A stretch of 64,000 bases of DNA from positions 4,464,001 through 4,528,000 of the forward strand of contig CBDFGN010000006.1 in assembly GCA_965247065.1 (NCBI GenBank), in the 5' to 3' direction. The stretch is from CBDFGN01 sp965247065 (lineage in GTDB: Bacteria > Bacteroidota > Bacteroidia > Cytophagales > Cyclobacteriaceae). The notes beneath the pieces are model-generated. The model did no database searches, was not told where the DNA came from, and was given only the letters and a program-made list of their open reading frames with translations. Below are positions 30,491 through 40,305 of this stretch, in pieces (position 1 is the first letter of the stretch; every line of letters starts with the position of its first letter). A program made the translations under genes and the position numbers.

Positions 30491-32047
30491 TCAAAGATTT
30501 TGAAGCAAGGATCTTAGTGACACCTTCTGTTCTATAACGGAGGCGACATTTGAAACACCAATTCGATCTTGTTTCATCGAATCCCGATCCCGCAGGGTCA
30601 CGGTTTGGTCTTCGAGGGTCTGGTGATCGATCGTGATGCAGTAAGGGGTGCCTATTGCATCCTGCCGGCGGTATCGTCGGCCAATGGTATCCTTTTCCTC
30701 ATAGTAACATGAATAATCCAATTTCAATTGGTCCATAATCCTGCGCCCCTGTTCAGGAAGCCCGTCTTTATTCAAGAGCGGTAGTATCGCAACTTGATAG
30801 GGGGCTAGTTGAGGAGGTATATTCATCAAGATTCTCTGACTGCCATCTTCAAGGATTTCTTCCGCAAATCCATTGGATAGTACGGCCAAAACTGTTCTGT
30901 CCAGGCCGATCGAAGTCTCGACAACATAGGGGACAAAACTTTCATTAGACTGGGTATCAAAGAACTGCAGCTTTTTACCAGAGTATTTCTCATGGGCAGT
31001 GAGATCAAAATCGGTCCGGGAATGGATCCCTTCCAGCTCCTTGAAGCCCATGGGAAAATCGAATTGAATATCGGCGGCGGCATTGGCATAGTGGGCCAGG
31101 TTCAGATGATCGTAAAAGCGGTATTTTTGGGATGGAATTCCCATGTTCTGATGCCACTTCATTCGTTTCTCCTTCCAGTACTCATACCATACGAGTTCCT
31201 CTCCTGGCTTGACGAAAAATTGCATCTCCATTTGCTCGAACTCACGCATCCTGAAGATGAACTGCCGGGCGACTATCTCATTGCGGAAAGCTTTCCCTAC
31301 CTGGGCAATACCAAAAGGGATTTTTAGCCGGCCGGTCTTTTGGACATTAAGAAAATTTACGAAAATACCCTGGGCGGTTTCGGGGCGAAGGTAGATAGTG
31401 CTGGCTTCATCGGAAAGGGATCCTAGCTCGGTAGAGAACATCAGGTTGAACTGCCTCACTTCGGTCCAGTTGCGAGAACCAGATTCCGGACATGCAATTC
31501 CCAATTCCTCTATCAGTTCCTTAAGCTGATCCAGCCGATTGGTTTCGATAGCCTCTTTGAACCTTGCATTGGTCTGGTCAATCTTATCCTGATATTGAAG
31601 TACCCTGGGGTTGGTTTCAAGGAATTGGGATTTGTCAAAACTATCACCAAATCTCTTGGCCGCCTTATCAACTTCCTTGGCGATCTTGGATTGAACCTTG
31701 GCGACATAATCTTCGATCAATACATCAGCGCGGTACCGTTTCTTGGAGTCTTTGTTGTCAATGAGCGGATCGTTGAAAGCATCAACATGGCCTGAAGCCT
31801 TCCAGGTAGTGGGATGCATGAAAATAGCCGCGTCAATGCCTACGATGTTCTCGTGCAATTGCACCATGGCTTTCCACCAATAATTACGGATGTTGCTTTT
31901 CAACTGCGCCCCATTCTGCCCATAGTCGTAAGTAGCTCCCAGACCATCATAGATCTCTGAGGACGGAAAAATGAATCCATATTCCTTGGCATGGGCAACT
32001 ATCTTTTTCAACAGATTATCGCCACTGTTTTGTGCGTGACTTGACAT
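30491..32047 (-). CDS. glyS: Glycyl-tRNA synthetase
   Basis: The product is 518 residues from the ATG at 32047, of the dimeric (eukaryote-like) type. It is a class II synthetase: motif 2 is FRNEIVARQFIFRMREFEQMEMQFF with the conserved Arg and Glu, and the C-terminal anticodon domain has APYQVAILPL. An in-frame ATG lies 21 codons upstream, but the added residues (MSLLFFSFYLFLLPFF) are the translation of a pyrimidine-rich leader rather than a real signal peptide, so I reject that start. It is probably read together with dgt downstream. Confidence 0.95.
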   Translation of the reverse strand: MSSHAQNSGDNLLKKIVAHAKEYGFIFPSSEIYDGLGATYDYGQNGAQLKSNIRNYWWKAMVQLHENIVGIDAAIFMHPTTWKASGHVDAFNDPLIDNKDSKKRYRADVLIEDYVAKVQSKIAKEVDKAAKRFGDSFDKSQFLETNPRVLQYQDKIDQTNARFKEAIETNRLDQLKELIEELGIACPESGSRNWTEVRQFNLMFSTELGSLSDEASTIYLRPETAQGIFVNFLNVQKTGRLKIPFGIAQVGKAFRNEIVARQFIFRMREFEQMEMQFFVKPGEELVWYEYWKEKRMKWHQNMGIPSQKYRFYDHLNLAHYANAAADIQFDFPMGFKELEGIHSRTDFDLTAHEKYSGKKLQFFDTQSNESFVPYVVETSIGLDRTVLAVLSNGFAEEILEDGSQRILMNIPPQLAPYQVAILPLLNKDGLPEQGRRIMDQLKLDYSCYYEEKDTIGRRYRRQDAIGTPYCITIDHQTLEDQTVTLRDRDSMKQDRIGVSNVASVIEQKVSLRSLLQNL

Positions 32048-32062
32048 GCCGCAAAGATAGAT

Positions 32063-32171
32063 AAAGAAGGGAAGAAGGAAGAGGTAGAAAGAGAAGAAGA
32101 GAAGAGACAAGAAGAAGAAAGAAGAGAAGAAGAGAGGAAAGGAAGAAGTAGAAAGAGAAGAAGGGAAGAAG
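32063..32171. repeat. Polypurine tract between glyS and the DUF547 gene
   Basis: On the plus strand 106 of 109 bases are A or G. The unit is an irregular GAAGAA/GAGAAG repeat, with a longer echo: GTAGAAAGAGAAGAAG occurs at about 32084 and again at about 32148. It forms the 5' leader of glyS (pyrimidine-rich in the mRNA) and the upstream region of the divergent DUF547 gene. Confidence 0.9.
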
Positions 32172-32221
32172 TGCAGTTGGAATTTTTTGGACTAAATTTT
32201 GATTATGCTAAATGAACAATA

Positions 32222-32980
32222 ATGTTGCAAATGGTGAAAACATTCTTGGTAATCCTGTCGATGATGCTGGTAGGCCTTTCAATGGTAATGGCTCAGGATG
32301 CAGAACCGGGGCTTGATCATTCCATCTGGGATCAATTACTGCAAAACCACGTGTCCCATGAGGGTTGGGTTGACTATGCAGGTTTCCTGGATGATCGAGA
32401 GCGGTTGCAACAGTATCTTGATCTGCTTTCGGCTAACCGCCCAATTCTGAACCAGGGAAACGACGCCCAGGCTTATTGGATCAACGCATATAACGCCTTC
32501 ACTATCGAGTTGATCCTGCAATATTATCCATTGGAAAGCATCCTGGATATCGGTGTCAAACCAATCATACCCAAGATCAGCTCGCCATGGGATATCCGGT
32601 TCATAACGATAGGCGACCAGAAATATGACCTTAATAATATCGAGCATTCAATTCTCAGAAAGAAATTTGGGGATCCGCGGATCCACTTCAGCATTGTCTG
32701 CGCTTCAAGGTCCTGCCCAAGGCTGCGGAATGAGGCCTACACCGAACAGAATATGGAGCGGTTCCTGGATGAGGATACCCGGTTGTATATAAACGATCCA
32801 AGTCGCAATTTGATTTCTTCTGATAAACTGGGGTTGTCGAAAATATTCAGTTGGTATAAGGGAGACTTCACCGAAAGCCATACTCTAAGAGATTACATAA
32901 ATCAGTACAGCTTGACATCGGTAGACTCTGACGCAATTATCAGATTCATAGACTATGATTGGAGCCTTAATGGCCAGTAA
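32222..32980 (+). CDS. DUF547 family exported protein
   Basis: The product is 252 residues with an N-terminal signal peptide (VKTFLVILSMMLVGLSMVMAQ). DUF547 signatures are present: QAYWINAYNAFTIELILQYYP, then RIHFSIVCASRSCPRL with two cysteines, and LSKIFSWYKGDF. The family is widespread, exported and of unknown function. The start could be the first ATG or the ATG three codons on (MVKTF). It opens a four-gene plus-strand run together with the lipoproteins and the cupredoxin protein that follow. Confidence 0.88.
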   Translation: MLQMVKTFLVILSMMLVGLSMVMAQDAEPGLDHSIWDQLLQNHVSHEGWVDYAGFLDDRERLQQYLDLLSANRPILNQGNDAQAYWINAYNAFTIELILQYYPLESILDIGVKPIIPKISSPWDIRFITIGDQKYDLNNIEHSILRKKFGDPRIHFSIVCASRSCPRLRNEAYTEQNMERFLDEDTRLYINDPSRNLISSDKLGLSKIFSWYKGDFTESHTLRDYINQYSLTSVDSDAIIRFIDYDWSLNGQ

Positions 32981-33011
32981 TTATCTTGGTTGTTTATCTC
33001 AAGCTTTGTTT

Positions 33012-34162
33012 ATGAAAGTCGGATACCTAGCTTTCCTTATTTTCCTTGTGGGCTGTGATTACAGCCACGAGCGGGACCCAAATCTTACCCCTTCCGACCA
33101 AGATCTTGATTTGACCCTGCGATGGGTCCCATCCCACGCGGAAGAAACCCGGCAAGAGGTCGAAACCGGCCTACTGTGGGCCTTTTCATACCTTGGAGCT
33201 GATCTGCCGAAGGGCTCTGTTAAAAGCGCTTTTGTTTGGACTGATGATACCAGGATCGAGGTGATCCTGAACCGGCTGGGTTTTGAAGCTTCGGCCTTGG
33301 ATGCTCTTGAATTGATTGTTACAAGGATCAAAGAGAACCAAGAGTATACGGCCTTCAACGGACTGGACATTGGAAGATTTCTGGCCCTTACCATAAACAG
33401 CTCCAATCATTACTTCGCAATTACGGGAATAGCAAGATCCCTTGCCCTGTTTCGTTCCCGATTTGAGTTTGATCCCCGTGGGTGGTCGTGGCCCGTTCAT
33501 CCATCGCCAAGGGTAATAGAGTAATTGAGTTTTCGGTTGGCGAATCGCTCAGCAGCATGGCTTTCATAGCTGAAGAGGGGGTAGGCAAGGTCGAAGATGG
33601 CAGCTTTAAGGTTCAAGAACTCGAATGCATTGATATCATGCCGAACGGTCAATTTAGGTTTGGCTTATACAATCTGTCCGGTATGCTCAAAACCGCAGGA
33701 GACAGCATGATTTCCTTGGCTGGCAAACCCGCCAAATGTCTTTGGTGCCACGAGACAGCACTACAGCAGTCTTTTACTCCGGATCCTTTCGTACCAGGCT
33801 TCCTGTCCAAGGAGGAGTTTCGGGCTATTATAAACCAGCGAATGGGGGAGATACAAATATATCGCGACGGCCTGAATTCTGACCTCGACTTCTCGAGAAC
33901 TCAGGACCACGCCCTGATGGAACGCCTTTATATTTCATTCATGGAACCCTCAGCATTCCGATTGGCTCACGAATGGGGCCTCGGGCCCGAGGCCGTCCAT
34001 CAGAGGTTGACTGGTCTGCCAACCCATCTACACCCTGAGCTGCCTTTTTTGGGAGACCTATACAAGCGTTCGGCAGTCGATCCCCTGGCTCCGCATGATG
34101 CTCTTCCGGTTCCTGAATCCGCTCGAGAAGCCTCCTTGTTCGAGCCGGATTATATCAATTAA
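33012..34162 (+). pseudogene. Lipoprotein with a CXXCH motif, frameshifted
   Basis: Restored, this is about 380 residues. It starts at the ATG at 33012 with a lipoprotein signal (YLAFLIFLVGC), so the mature protein would be anchored in the envelope. The frame breaks at the run CCCC at 33474-33477: adding one C gives D-P-P-W-V-V-V-A-R-S-S-I-A-K-G-N-R and joins both halves. The second half contains CLWCHET, a single CXXCH motif that could bind haem c, but no other cytochrome features are visible. I do not recognise the family. The neighbours (DUF547, DUF1080 and a cupredoxin protein) suggest an envelope redox or sugar-related role. Confidence 0.65.
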
Positions 34163-34225
34163 AGTTGGCACGTACAAAAACGTGGTTTATCTTCAGGCGC
34201 TTATAATGGACCGTGACGATCGAGG

Positions 34226-36118
34226 ATGAAAAGACCCTTCACGCAGATTGTTTTCCTGCTAATGCTCACAGGACTTCTTTCATGTGAGAGTCCGGGAACC
34301 CGGGAAGAGGAGAATTCGAGTCCTGTGCCGGATAGACTACCTTTGAATGAGATCGAATTGAATGATTTGACTGAATTCCGGGAAGTGGCGGCTAATTGGC
34401 AAACCGTCGGTAGTGTCTCTTCAGACTTCCTGGTAAGACATTCCTTTGAGTCGGAGCAAGGCAGCGGAGTATTGAGTAACCTTGCGACCGAAGACGACAA
34501 GGACAACTTATTCACTAATTGGGAACATGGGGACCTGGAACTGGAAATTGAATTCATGGTGCCCAAGGAGTCGAATTCGGGAATTTATTTTCAGGCCCGG
34601 TACGAAATCCAGATCCTTGATAGTTGGGGTGTAAAAGAGCCCAATTATGGAGATTGTGGAGGGATTTATCAAAGGTGGGATGAATCAAAACCTGATGGAG
34701 AACAGGGTTATGAAGGTGCGGCCCCAAGAATTAACGCTAGTAAGGCTCCGGGGTTGTGGCAGAAATTTCATGTCCTGTTTCGTGCCCCACGATTTGATGC
34801 TTCCGGGCAAAAAACTGAAAATGCGCGCTTCGAGTATGTTTATCACAATGGTTTTCTTATTCACGAAAATGTAGAACTGACCGGACCAACCCGCGGATCC
34901 TCTCATGACCAGGAGGTTGCGATAGCCCCTGTGATGTTCCAGGGCGACCATGGCCCGGTTGCCTTCAGGAACATTCGATATAAGAGGTTCGGCCCTCAGG
35001 TCCTGGAATTAAGCAATATTACTTACCAGGCTTTTCTTAATACCGGCGACTACCTTCCGGCGTTTGACACCTTAAGCATTGCCAAGACAGGCCTCATTGA
35101 GTCGCTTGACAGTTTGGAGGATTTAGTAGGGCAGGCAGATCACTTTGCCCTCAAGTTCGAAGGCAACCTAAGAGTTCCGTTGGAGGGAAAATATCTTTTT
35201 GAAACAGCAATTGATGATGGAGGAGACCTAACAATTGACGGACAGCTGGTGATTCATAACGATGGCGACCCGGGTTTTGGAGTTGAAAGGGGATTAATTT
35301 TCTTAACCAGGGGGACTCACGACTTTGAGCTCACATTCTACGAAGAGGTCTGGTTTGCCGGCATCGCCATATATTATGAAGGACCGGGAATCGAAAAACA
35401 AACACTTGCCTCCCTTGACCTCCTCCGTCTTCGGGAACGGCGCCAAGATGGCTCGGTGATAACCATAAATCCGGGTAAAGCTCCAGAGATGATTCGCGGT
35501 TTTGTTAACTACGGCTCCGAAAAGCGAACTCACACCATTTCAATTGGGGATCCTGGTGGGGTGCATTATAGTTACGATCTTTCCCAGGGGGCTCTACTTA
35601 AATGTTGGAAAGGGGGGTTCGCGGACGTAACTAATATGTGGAGGGGACGCGGGGCATCTCAATTGTTGCTTCCACTTAGCAATGCGATTGAATTCACCGA
35701 TGGTGTCCCGCTTGCCCAGCTCCCTGACTGGAACCTGGCTTGGCCTGATGAAGCAAATAATTACAAGAGTCGCGGATATAGGATCGATGAGCTTGGCCAC
35801 GCGGTTTTTCTTGCTCAAATGGGAGAGGTAAATATTCAAGATGGTCTAATGCCGAGTTCCGACAGTATCAAGCTGGTTCGTAAACTTCAGGTGTCCTGCT
35901 CTTCAAGCCAACCGGATTATTGGTTTCGAATAGCTGCGGCGGATATCATAGAAAAACTAGACAATGGGTTGTACAGCATCGGAGGTCAGTATTACCTACA
36001 GATTAATGGCGACCAATCCCAGCAGAGCCTAAGATCGGTCATTGGGGGAATGGAGCTTGTGGTGCCGGTCCTGGCGAAAACACCTACGTCTGAAATAGAG
36101 TATGCTGCCTTGTGGTAA
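34226..36118 (+). CDS. Lipoprotein with DUF1080 and PA14 domains
   Basis: The product is 630 residues. The lipoprotein signal is IVFLLMLTGLLSC. Residues about 60-255 are a DUF1080 (3-keto-disaccharide hydrolase, concanavalin-like) domain, shown by SNSGIYFQARYEIQILDSWG and EVAIAPVMFQGDHGPVAFRN. Residues about 305-395 are a PA14-type domain (GKYLFETAIDDGGDLTIDG). The last 200 or so residues (PGGVHYSYDLSQGALLKCW, FADVTNMWRGRG) resemble a region found beside haem- or PQQ-type dehydrogenases, but I cannot name it. It binds or cleaves a carbohydrate at the cell surface, by inference. It is 15 bp upstream of the cupredoxin protein and probably co-transcribed. Confidence 0.85.
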   Translation: MKRPFTQIVFLLMLTGLLSCESPGTREEENSSPVPDRLPLNEIELNDLTEFREVAANWQTVGSVSSDFLVRHSFESEQGSGVLSNLATEDDKDNLFTNWEHGDLELEIEFMVPKESNSGIYFQARYEIQILDSWGVKEPNYGDCGGIYQRWDESKPDGEQGYEGAAPRINASKAPGLWQKFHVLFRAPRFDASGQKTENARFEYVYHNGFLIHENVELTGPTRGSSHDQEVAIAPVMFQGDHGPVAFRNIRYKRFGPQVLELSNITYQAFLNTGDYLPAFDTLSIAKTGLIESLDSLEDLVGQADHFALKFEGNLRVPLEGKYLFETAIDDGGDLTIDGQLVIHNDGDPGFGVERGLIFLTRGTHDFELTFYEEVWFAGIAIYYEGPGIEKQTLASLDLLRLRERRQDGSVITINPGKAPEMIRGFVNYGSEKRTHTISIGDPGGVHYSYDLSQGALLKCWKGGFADVTNMWRGRGASQLLLPLSNAIEFTDGVPLAQLPDWNLAWPDEANNYKSRGYRIDELGHAVFLAQMGEVNIQDGLMPSSDSIKLVRKLQVSCSSSQPDYWFRIAAADIIEKLDNGLYSIGGQYYLQINGDQSQQSLRSVIGGMELVVPVLAKTPTSEIEYAALW

Positions 36119-36133
36119 CCTCCTCCACTCAAA

Positions 36134-38114
36134 ATGATTACCAGCATGGAACAAGCGCGCAGAATCATCATTAGCCCACTATTGGTCCTGGTTATGTCCA
36201 TTGCAACGGCTAACGCCTATTGTCAGAGCCTGAAAGGTGAAGAGGAAAACGAATACTATCGAATTTCCGATGTGCCCATCCCTGAAGCTTTTGTGCTGGA
36301 AGTAGGAGGTCTGGCTTTTGATAATCTGGGTAACCTCGGAGTCGTAACCCGACGCGGAGATCTGTGGCTGATCTCCAATCCAACTAGCGCAAATCCAACC
36401 TATACACGATTCGCCCACGGCCTGCACGAGCCCCTGGGCCTGGCATTTAGTGACGGTTCTTTTTACCTGACTCAACGAGCTGAACAAAGTATCGGATCGA
36501 GATCAGGATGGTAAGGCTGATTTGTATGAAACAATCTATTCATGGCCCTTGAGTGGCAATTATCATGAATATAACTACGGACCCCTCTTTAAGCCGGATG
36601 GTAACATGCTGGTTACGCTTAACCTAAGTTGGATCGGTAAGAGCTCCAGTTTGGTGAAATGGAGAGGTTGGCTTGTCGAAATTTCGCCAGCTGGAAAAAT
36701 GAAACCTATTGCGGCGGGTTTACGATCGCCGGCGGGTTTTACTTTTAATTCGGCTGGAGATTTATTCTATTCCGAGAATCAGGGGGATTGGGTTGGCGCG
36801 GGACGCATAACCCATTTAGAGGAAGGTGACTTTGCCGGTCATCCCGAAAGCCTAGTTTGGTCCGCTGAGCCTGGTTCTCCGGTAACCTTGAAGATGGAGG
36901 ATATTGATGACACCAAAGATCTGACATTATATGAATATAAAGAAGTGTTCCCTGAGGTCAAGCCCCCATCGGTTTGGTTTCCCCATACCCTTATGGGAAT
37001 TTCCACCTCCGACATTGAGGTTATTCCCGAAGGATTTGGGCCATTCACAGGACAACTTCTGGTAGGTGATCAAGGCCATTGCAAGATCATGCGTGTTTAC
37101 CAGGAGAAGGTGAAAGGAGTTTATCAAGGAGCCTGCTTTCCGTACCGTGAAGGTTTTTCTTCCGGGGTTTTAAGGATGGAATGGGGCCCTGATAGATCTC
37201 TGTATGTGGGAATGACCGATCGTGGATGGTCTTCAACCGGCACCAAGCCCTTTGGGCTGCAGCGGCTGGCTTGGACCGGGAAGACTCCATTTGAGATCAA
37301 GACCATTCAGGCCAGGCCTGATGGTTTTGAGTTAGAGTTTACACACCCGGTCGATCGAGCGGTAGCAGCAAATCCGGGTTCATACGAGATTGTAGATTTC
37401 ACTTATAAGTATCATCACATCTACGGAAGCCCGGTTATCAATCAACAGAATCGAAGGGTTTTCATGGTTGAAGCCTCGAGTGAGGCCAAAAAGGTCAGAC
37501 TGTTCGTCCCTGGACTGCGAGAGGGGTACATCTACCAGATCACTGCAAAAGGCGTTAAGAGCCGTTCAGGCCAAAGTTTGCTTCATGACGTTGGATATTA
37601 CACTTTAAATTATATCCCGGAAGGGCATGGAATTGATTTCGGGGCCAGCGACGACCAGGTTGTAGCTGCGGCGACCGTAGAGACGGAATCGACCAAACGA
37701 ATTGTCTCTATGCCGGACTCTTGGACCAATGGACCGGACCGGACCGTCAGCGTCGGCACTTTGCCCGGAATGAAGTTCGATAAGACGGAGATCCAGGTAA
37801 AGGCGGGCTCTAGGATCAAATTGGTACTGAATAACCCCGATGACATGATCCATAATTTGTTGGTCGTTGATCCTGGGACCGCGGATCATGTGGCAGCTGC
37901 TGCTCTTGAATTGGGTTTGCGGGGCCATGAAAAAGGATACGTTCCGGACTCTGACCAGGTGTTGTACCATACAGCCCTACTAGAACCCAATGCCTCGGAC
38001 GTCATTTACTTCGAAGCGCCCTCAGAAGCAGGAGATTATCAATTCGTTTGCACCTTTCCCGGGCACGCCAGAACGATGCGCGGGATTCTAAGAGTGGTGG
38101 CTAATAACCTCTAG
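36134..38114 (+). pseudogene. Sugar-dehydrogenase-like propeller fused to a cupredoxin, frameshifted
   Basis: Restored, this is about 655 residues with a signal peptide (PLLVLVMSIATANA). The first 370 or so residues are a beta-propeller of the sorbosone/glucose-dehydrogenase type (VGGLAFDNLGNLGVVTRRGDLWLI; FGPFTGQLLVGDQGHCKIMRV). The last 110 form a cupredoxin domain with all four type 1 copper ligands: His in DMIHNLLVV, and Cys, His and Met in FVCTFPGHARTMRG. The frame breaks near 36476-36490. Reading Q-R-A-E then L-N-K-V-S-D-R-D-Q-D-G-K-A-D fits loss of one copy of a tandem GCTGA. As it stands, the cupredoxin half lacks a signal peptide. The stop overlaps that of the opposing methyltransferase gene (shared CTAG). 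Confidence 0.75.
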
Positions 38115-38791
38115 CTTCCGGAGGAAGCTGAGTGCACAGAGTAAACATAATTAACTTCCCCCTTCACTTTTTTATGAGTCACCTCCACCAATTCCCATTG
38201 GTACTGGCCCGCGATGCTGTTAATGCTAGCTAAATCGCAATCTTCCGATAACACCATGAGCACTTGGGTGTTGGGTTTTGAATTGCCCGCAAGCTGAGAA
38301 AATAACTTCTGAAAGAATTCAAAATTGGCACCGCAGAACCAGGCTGCCTGGTCCGGGTTAAGTGGATCCTTAGGGTAATACGGTGGATTGATCACGATCC
38401 AGTCAAACTTCCTGTCAATGGCATCGAAAAGATCCGAGTGAATGAAATCGATTTGCACAGAATTATTAATGGCATTTAATTTCCCATTTTCCAAGGCTCT
38501 AGGGACTATGTCGCTGGCCCATACTTTGGCTCCGTTCCTAGCGGCGACAATGGAAATGAGACCAGTACCGCAGCCTAGCTCTAAAAAGGATTGGTCGTTT
38601 AGGGATCTTTCGGAAAGGTATTCGATTAGGAGGTTTGTGCTAATGAACAATCCCGGATGAAAAACCTTTGGCAATACACGTATCTGGATGCCGTTGTATT
38701 GGAAATCATGAGAATAGGATGAATACCATTTGTAAAGCAAGGCCAGGACCGGATGGCCTTTCCTGAGTCCATATCTTAACCATCTGGTCAT
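38111..38791 (-). CDS. Class I SAM-dependent methyltransferase (NPPY type)
   Basis: The product is 226 residues. It has a Rossmann methyltransferase core: motif I is LELGCGTGLISIVAARNGA, an acidic residue follows in VWASDIVPRALENG, and the catalytic motif is WIVINPPYYPKDP. NPPY methylates an exocyclic amine, usually of a nucleic-acid base or a glutamine. The substrate cannot be told from this. The start ATG overlaps the stop of the upstream radical-SAM gene (ATGA), so they are coupled. Being next to glycan genes does not by itself indicate a glycan substrate. Confidence 0.85.
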   Translation of the reverse strand: MTRWLRYGLRKGHPVLALLYKWYSSYSHDFQYNGIQIRVLPKVFHPGLFISTNLLIEYLSERSLNDQSFLELGCGTGLISIVAARNGAKVWASDIVPRALENGKLNAINNSVQIDFIHSDLFDAIDRKFDWIVINPPYYPKDPLNPDQAAWFCGANFEFFQKLFSQLAGNSKPNTQVLMVLSEDCDLASINSIAGQYQWELVEVTHKKVKGEVNYVYSVHSASSGS

Positions 38792-40302
38792 GGCTCCATT
38801 GAAAAACCCTCAACCTCTGGCCTTCGATATTTCAACCAGAATTTCTGTAAGACCTTAAGCTCATAGGGGAACCGGAAGAGATCCTTTCTGTACCTCAAGC
38901 TCGAAACCCATCGCATTGCCTGGCGTTGAAATCGGGATAACTTGAAATCCGAGACCGTGGGATAATATGAATTCAGGACCGTTTCGAAATCCCGGATCTT
39001 ATCGATCATCTCGCTGGTTAACCATGGAGTGAGTGGATTTTTCCTAAGGTCGAAATTCTCCCATTCCGGGGATAGCCAATCTTCAAGGTTCTCAGGGAAT
39101 CTGAAACCAGCTTTTTGGATCGTCTCAAACAACTCAGATCCTTCGGTTGGAACCGGACTATATACATAAATAATTATTTCGGTTTGAGGATTTATTTCTT
39201 TGACCTGCTTGATAAAAGCTATATCCAGGTCGATTTGATTCATGACCTTTTGAGGGGATTCGGCCGGAAGTCCCAAGACAAATGAGTACTCCGGAATAAT
39301 ATCGAATTTCCTCATTCGGGCTGCAAACTCAAGGATTTGGGCCGAGCTTTGAGTTCCTCCCTTGTCCATTTGAGCCAGGATTTCATCATTCCCACTTTCC
39401 GCTCCAAAGAATACCATCCTGCACCCGGATTCCCGCATTCTTTCAAGGGAACGGTCTTGGTATTTGTCTATTGTATCTATCCTTCCCTCGCCCCACCAAT
39501 TCATTTGCTCCGGAAGGATCAGTTCCGAAAACTCAACGGTTCTCTTTTCGCTTACAAAAAAGTTATTGTCGTGAAATTCAATAGCGTTGGCCCCATAATT
39601 TTCCTTTAGAAACTTCGAATCCCTGTAGACATTCTGTGCTGATTTACCCTTCCAACGCGCATTGTAAATGGGGACCACAGCGCAAAAAGAGCATGTGAAA
39701 GGACATCCTATTGACGAATGGTAGGCGGCTGTTCTGGATCCCAAAAAGATTTTTTTCAAATACCCTGTTGGCGAATAAGTGTCGAAGAGGTTCTCATACG
39801 GAAGTGCCGGCAGCTTATCCTGATCGAGAAGTGCCTGCTTGCCGGTCTGATGAATTTCTTTTTCTTGCCTGAAAATGAGGTTTGGCACTCCGGAAATCAC
39901 GTGTCCGTTTTCCAGTGTCTTTAATAAATTGGGAAACGCCTCATCACCCGGTCCATCGATAATGTAGTCCACCCAACCAGATCCCATGATGGTCCGAAAC
40001 TGATTCGAAGCAAAATAGCCTCCCCAAATATTCACGACGTTAGGGAACTGATGTTTGACCCGCTTGGCGAACGGAATAGCCTGTCTAAGCTGGGGCCCCG
40101 GCATTACAGTGCTGCAGAAATAACCATACTCTTCCGTCAGGAGCAATTCTTCGATCTTTTCCCATGGCTCTTTCTCCCGGTTTCCGTCTACAATGGTATA
40201 TTCCCAATGGCCATGAATAGATGCAGCCACCTGGAGAATTGAATTAGGGATCCGATAACCATAACGGGCACTCCAGGGGTTAAAAAGTATGACTTTGCTC
40301 AT
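38788..40302 (-). CDS. Radical SAM protein with B12-binding-like N-terminus
   Basis: The product is 504 residues. Residues 1-190 are a cobalamin-binding-type Rossmann region (VILFNPWSARYGYRIPNSIL, NIWGGYFASNQF). The radical-SAM core follows with SSIGCPFTCSFCAVVP, the CxxxCxxC cluster. It continues as a TIM-like barrel (GCRMVFFGAESGNDEILAQM is the GAESG motif). Such B12-dependent enzymes usually methylate unactivated carbon or rearrange a ring. The substrate is unknown. It is coupled to the methyltransferase at 38791 and 3 bp downstream of the SPASM-type gene. Confidence 0.9.
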   Translation of the reverse strand: MSKVILFNPWSARYGYRIPNSILQVAASIHGHWEYTIVDGNREKEPWEKIEELLLTEEYGYFCSTVMPGPQLRQAIPFAKRVKHQFPNVVNIWGGYFASNQFRTIMGSGWVDYIIDGPGDEAFPNLLKTLENGHVISGVPNLIFRQEKEIHQTGKQALLDQDKLPALPYENLFDTYSPTGYLKKIFLGSRTAAYHSSIGCPFTCSFCAVVPIYNARWKGKSAQNVYRDSKFLKENYGANAIEFHDNNFFVSEKRTVEFSELILPEQMNWWGEGRIDTIDKYQDRSLERMRESGCRMVFFGAESGNDEILAQMDKGGTQSSAQILEFAARMRKFDIIPEYSFVLGLPAESPQKVMNQIDLDIAFIKQVKEINPQTEIIIYVYSPVPTEGSELFETIQKAGFRFPENLEDWLSPEWENFDLRKNPLTPWLTSEMIDKIRDFETVLNSYYPTVSDFKLSRFQRQAMRWVSSLRYRKDLFRFPYELKVLQKFWLKYRRPEVEGFSMEP

Positions 40303-40305
40303 AAC

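Noticed and set aside
32048..32110. N-terminal extension of glyS that looks like a signal peptide
   Set aside because: It is the translation of the pyrimidine-rich leader; the next ATG gives the family-like start.
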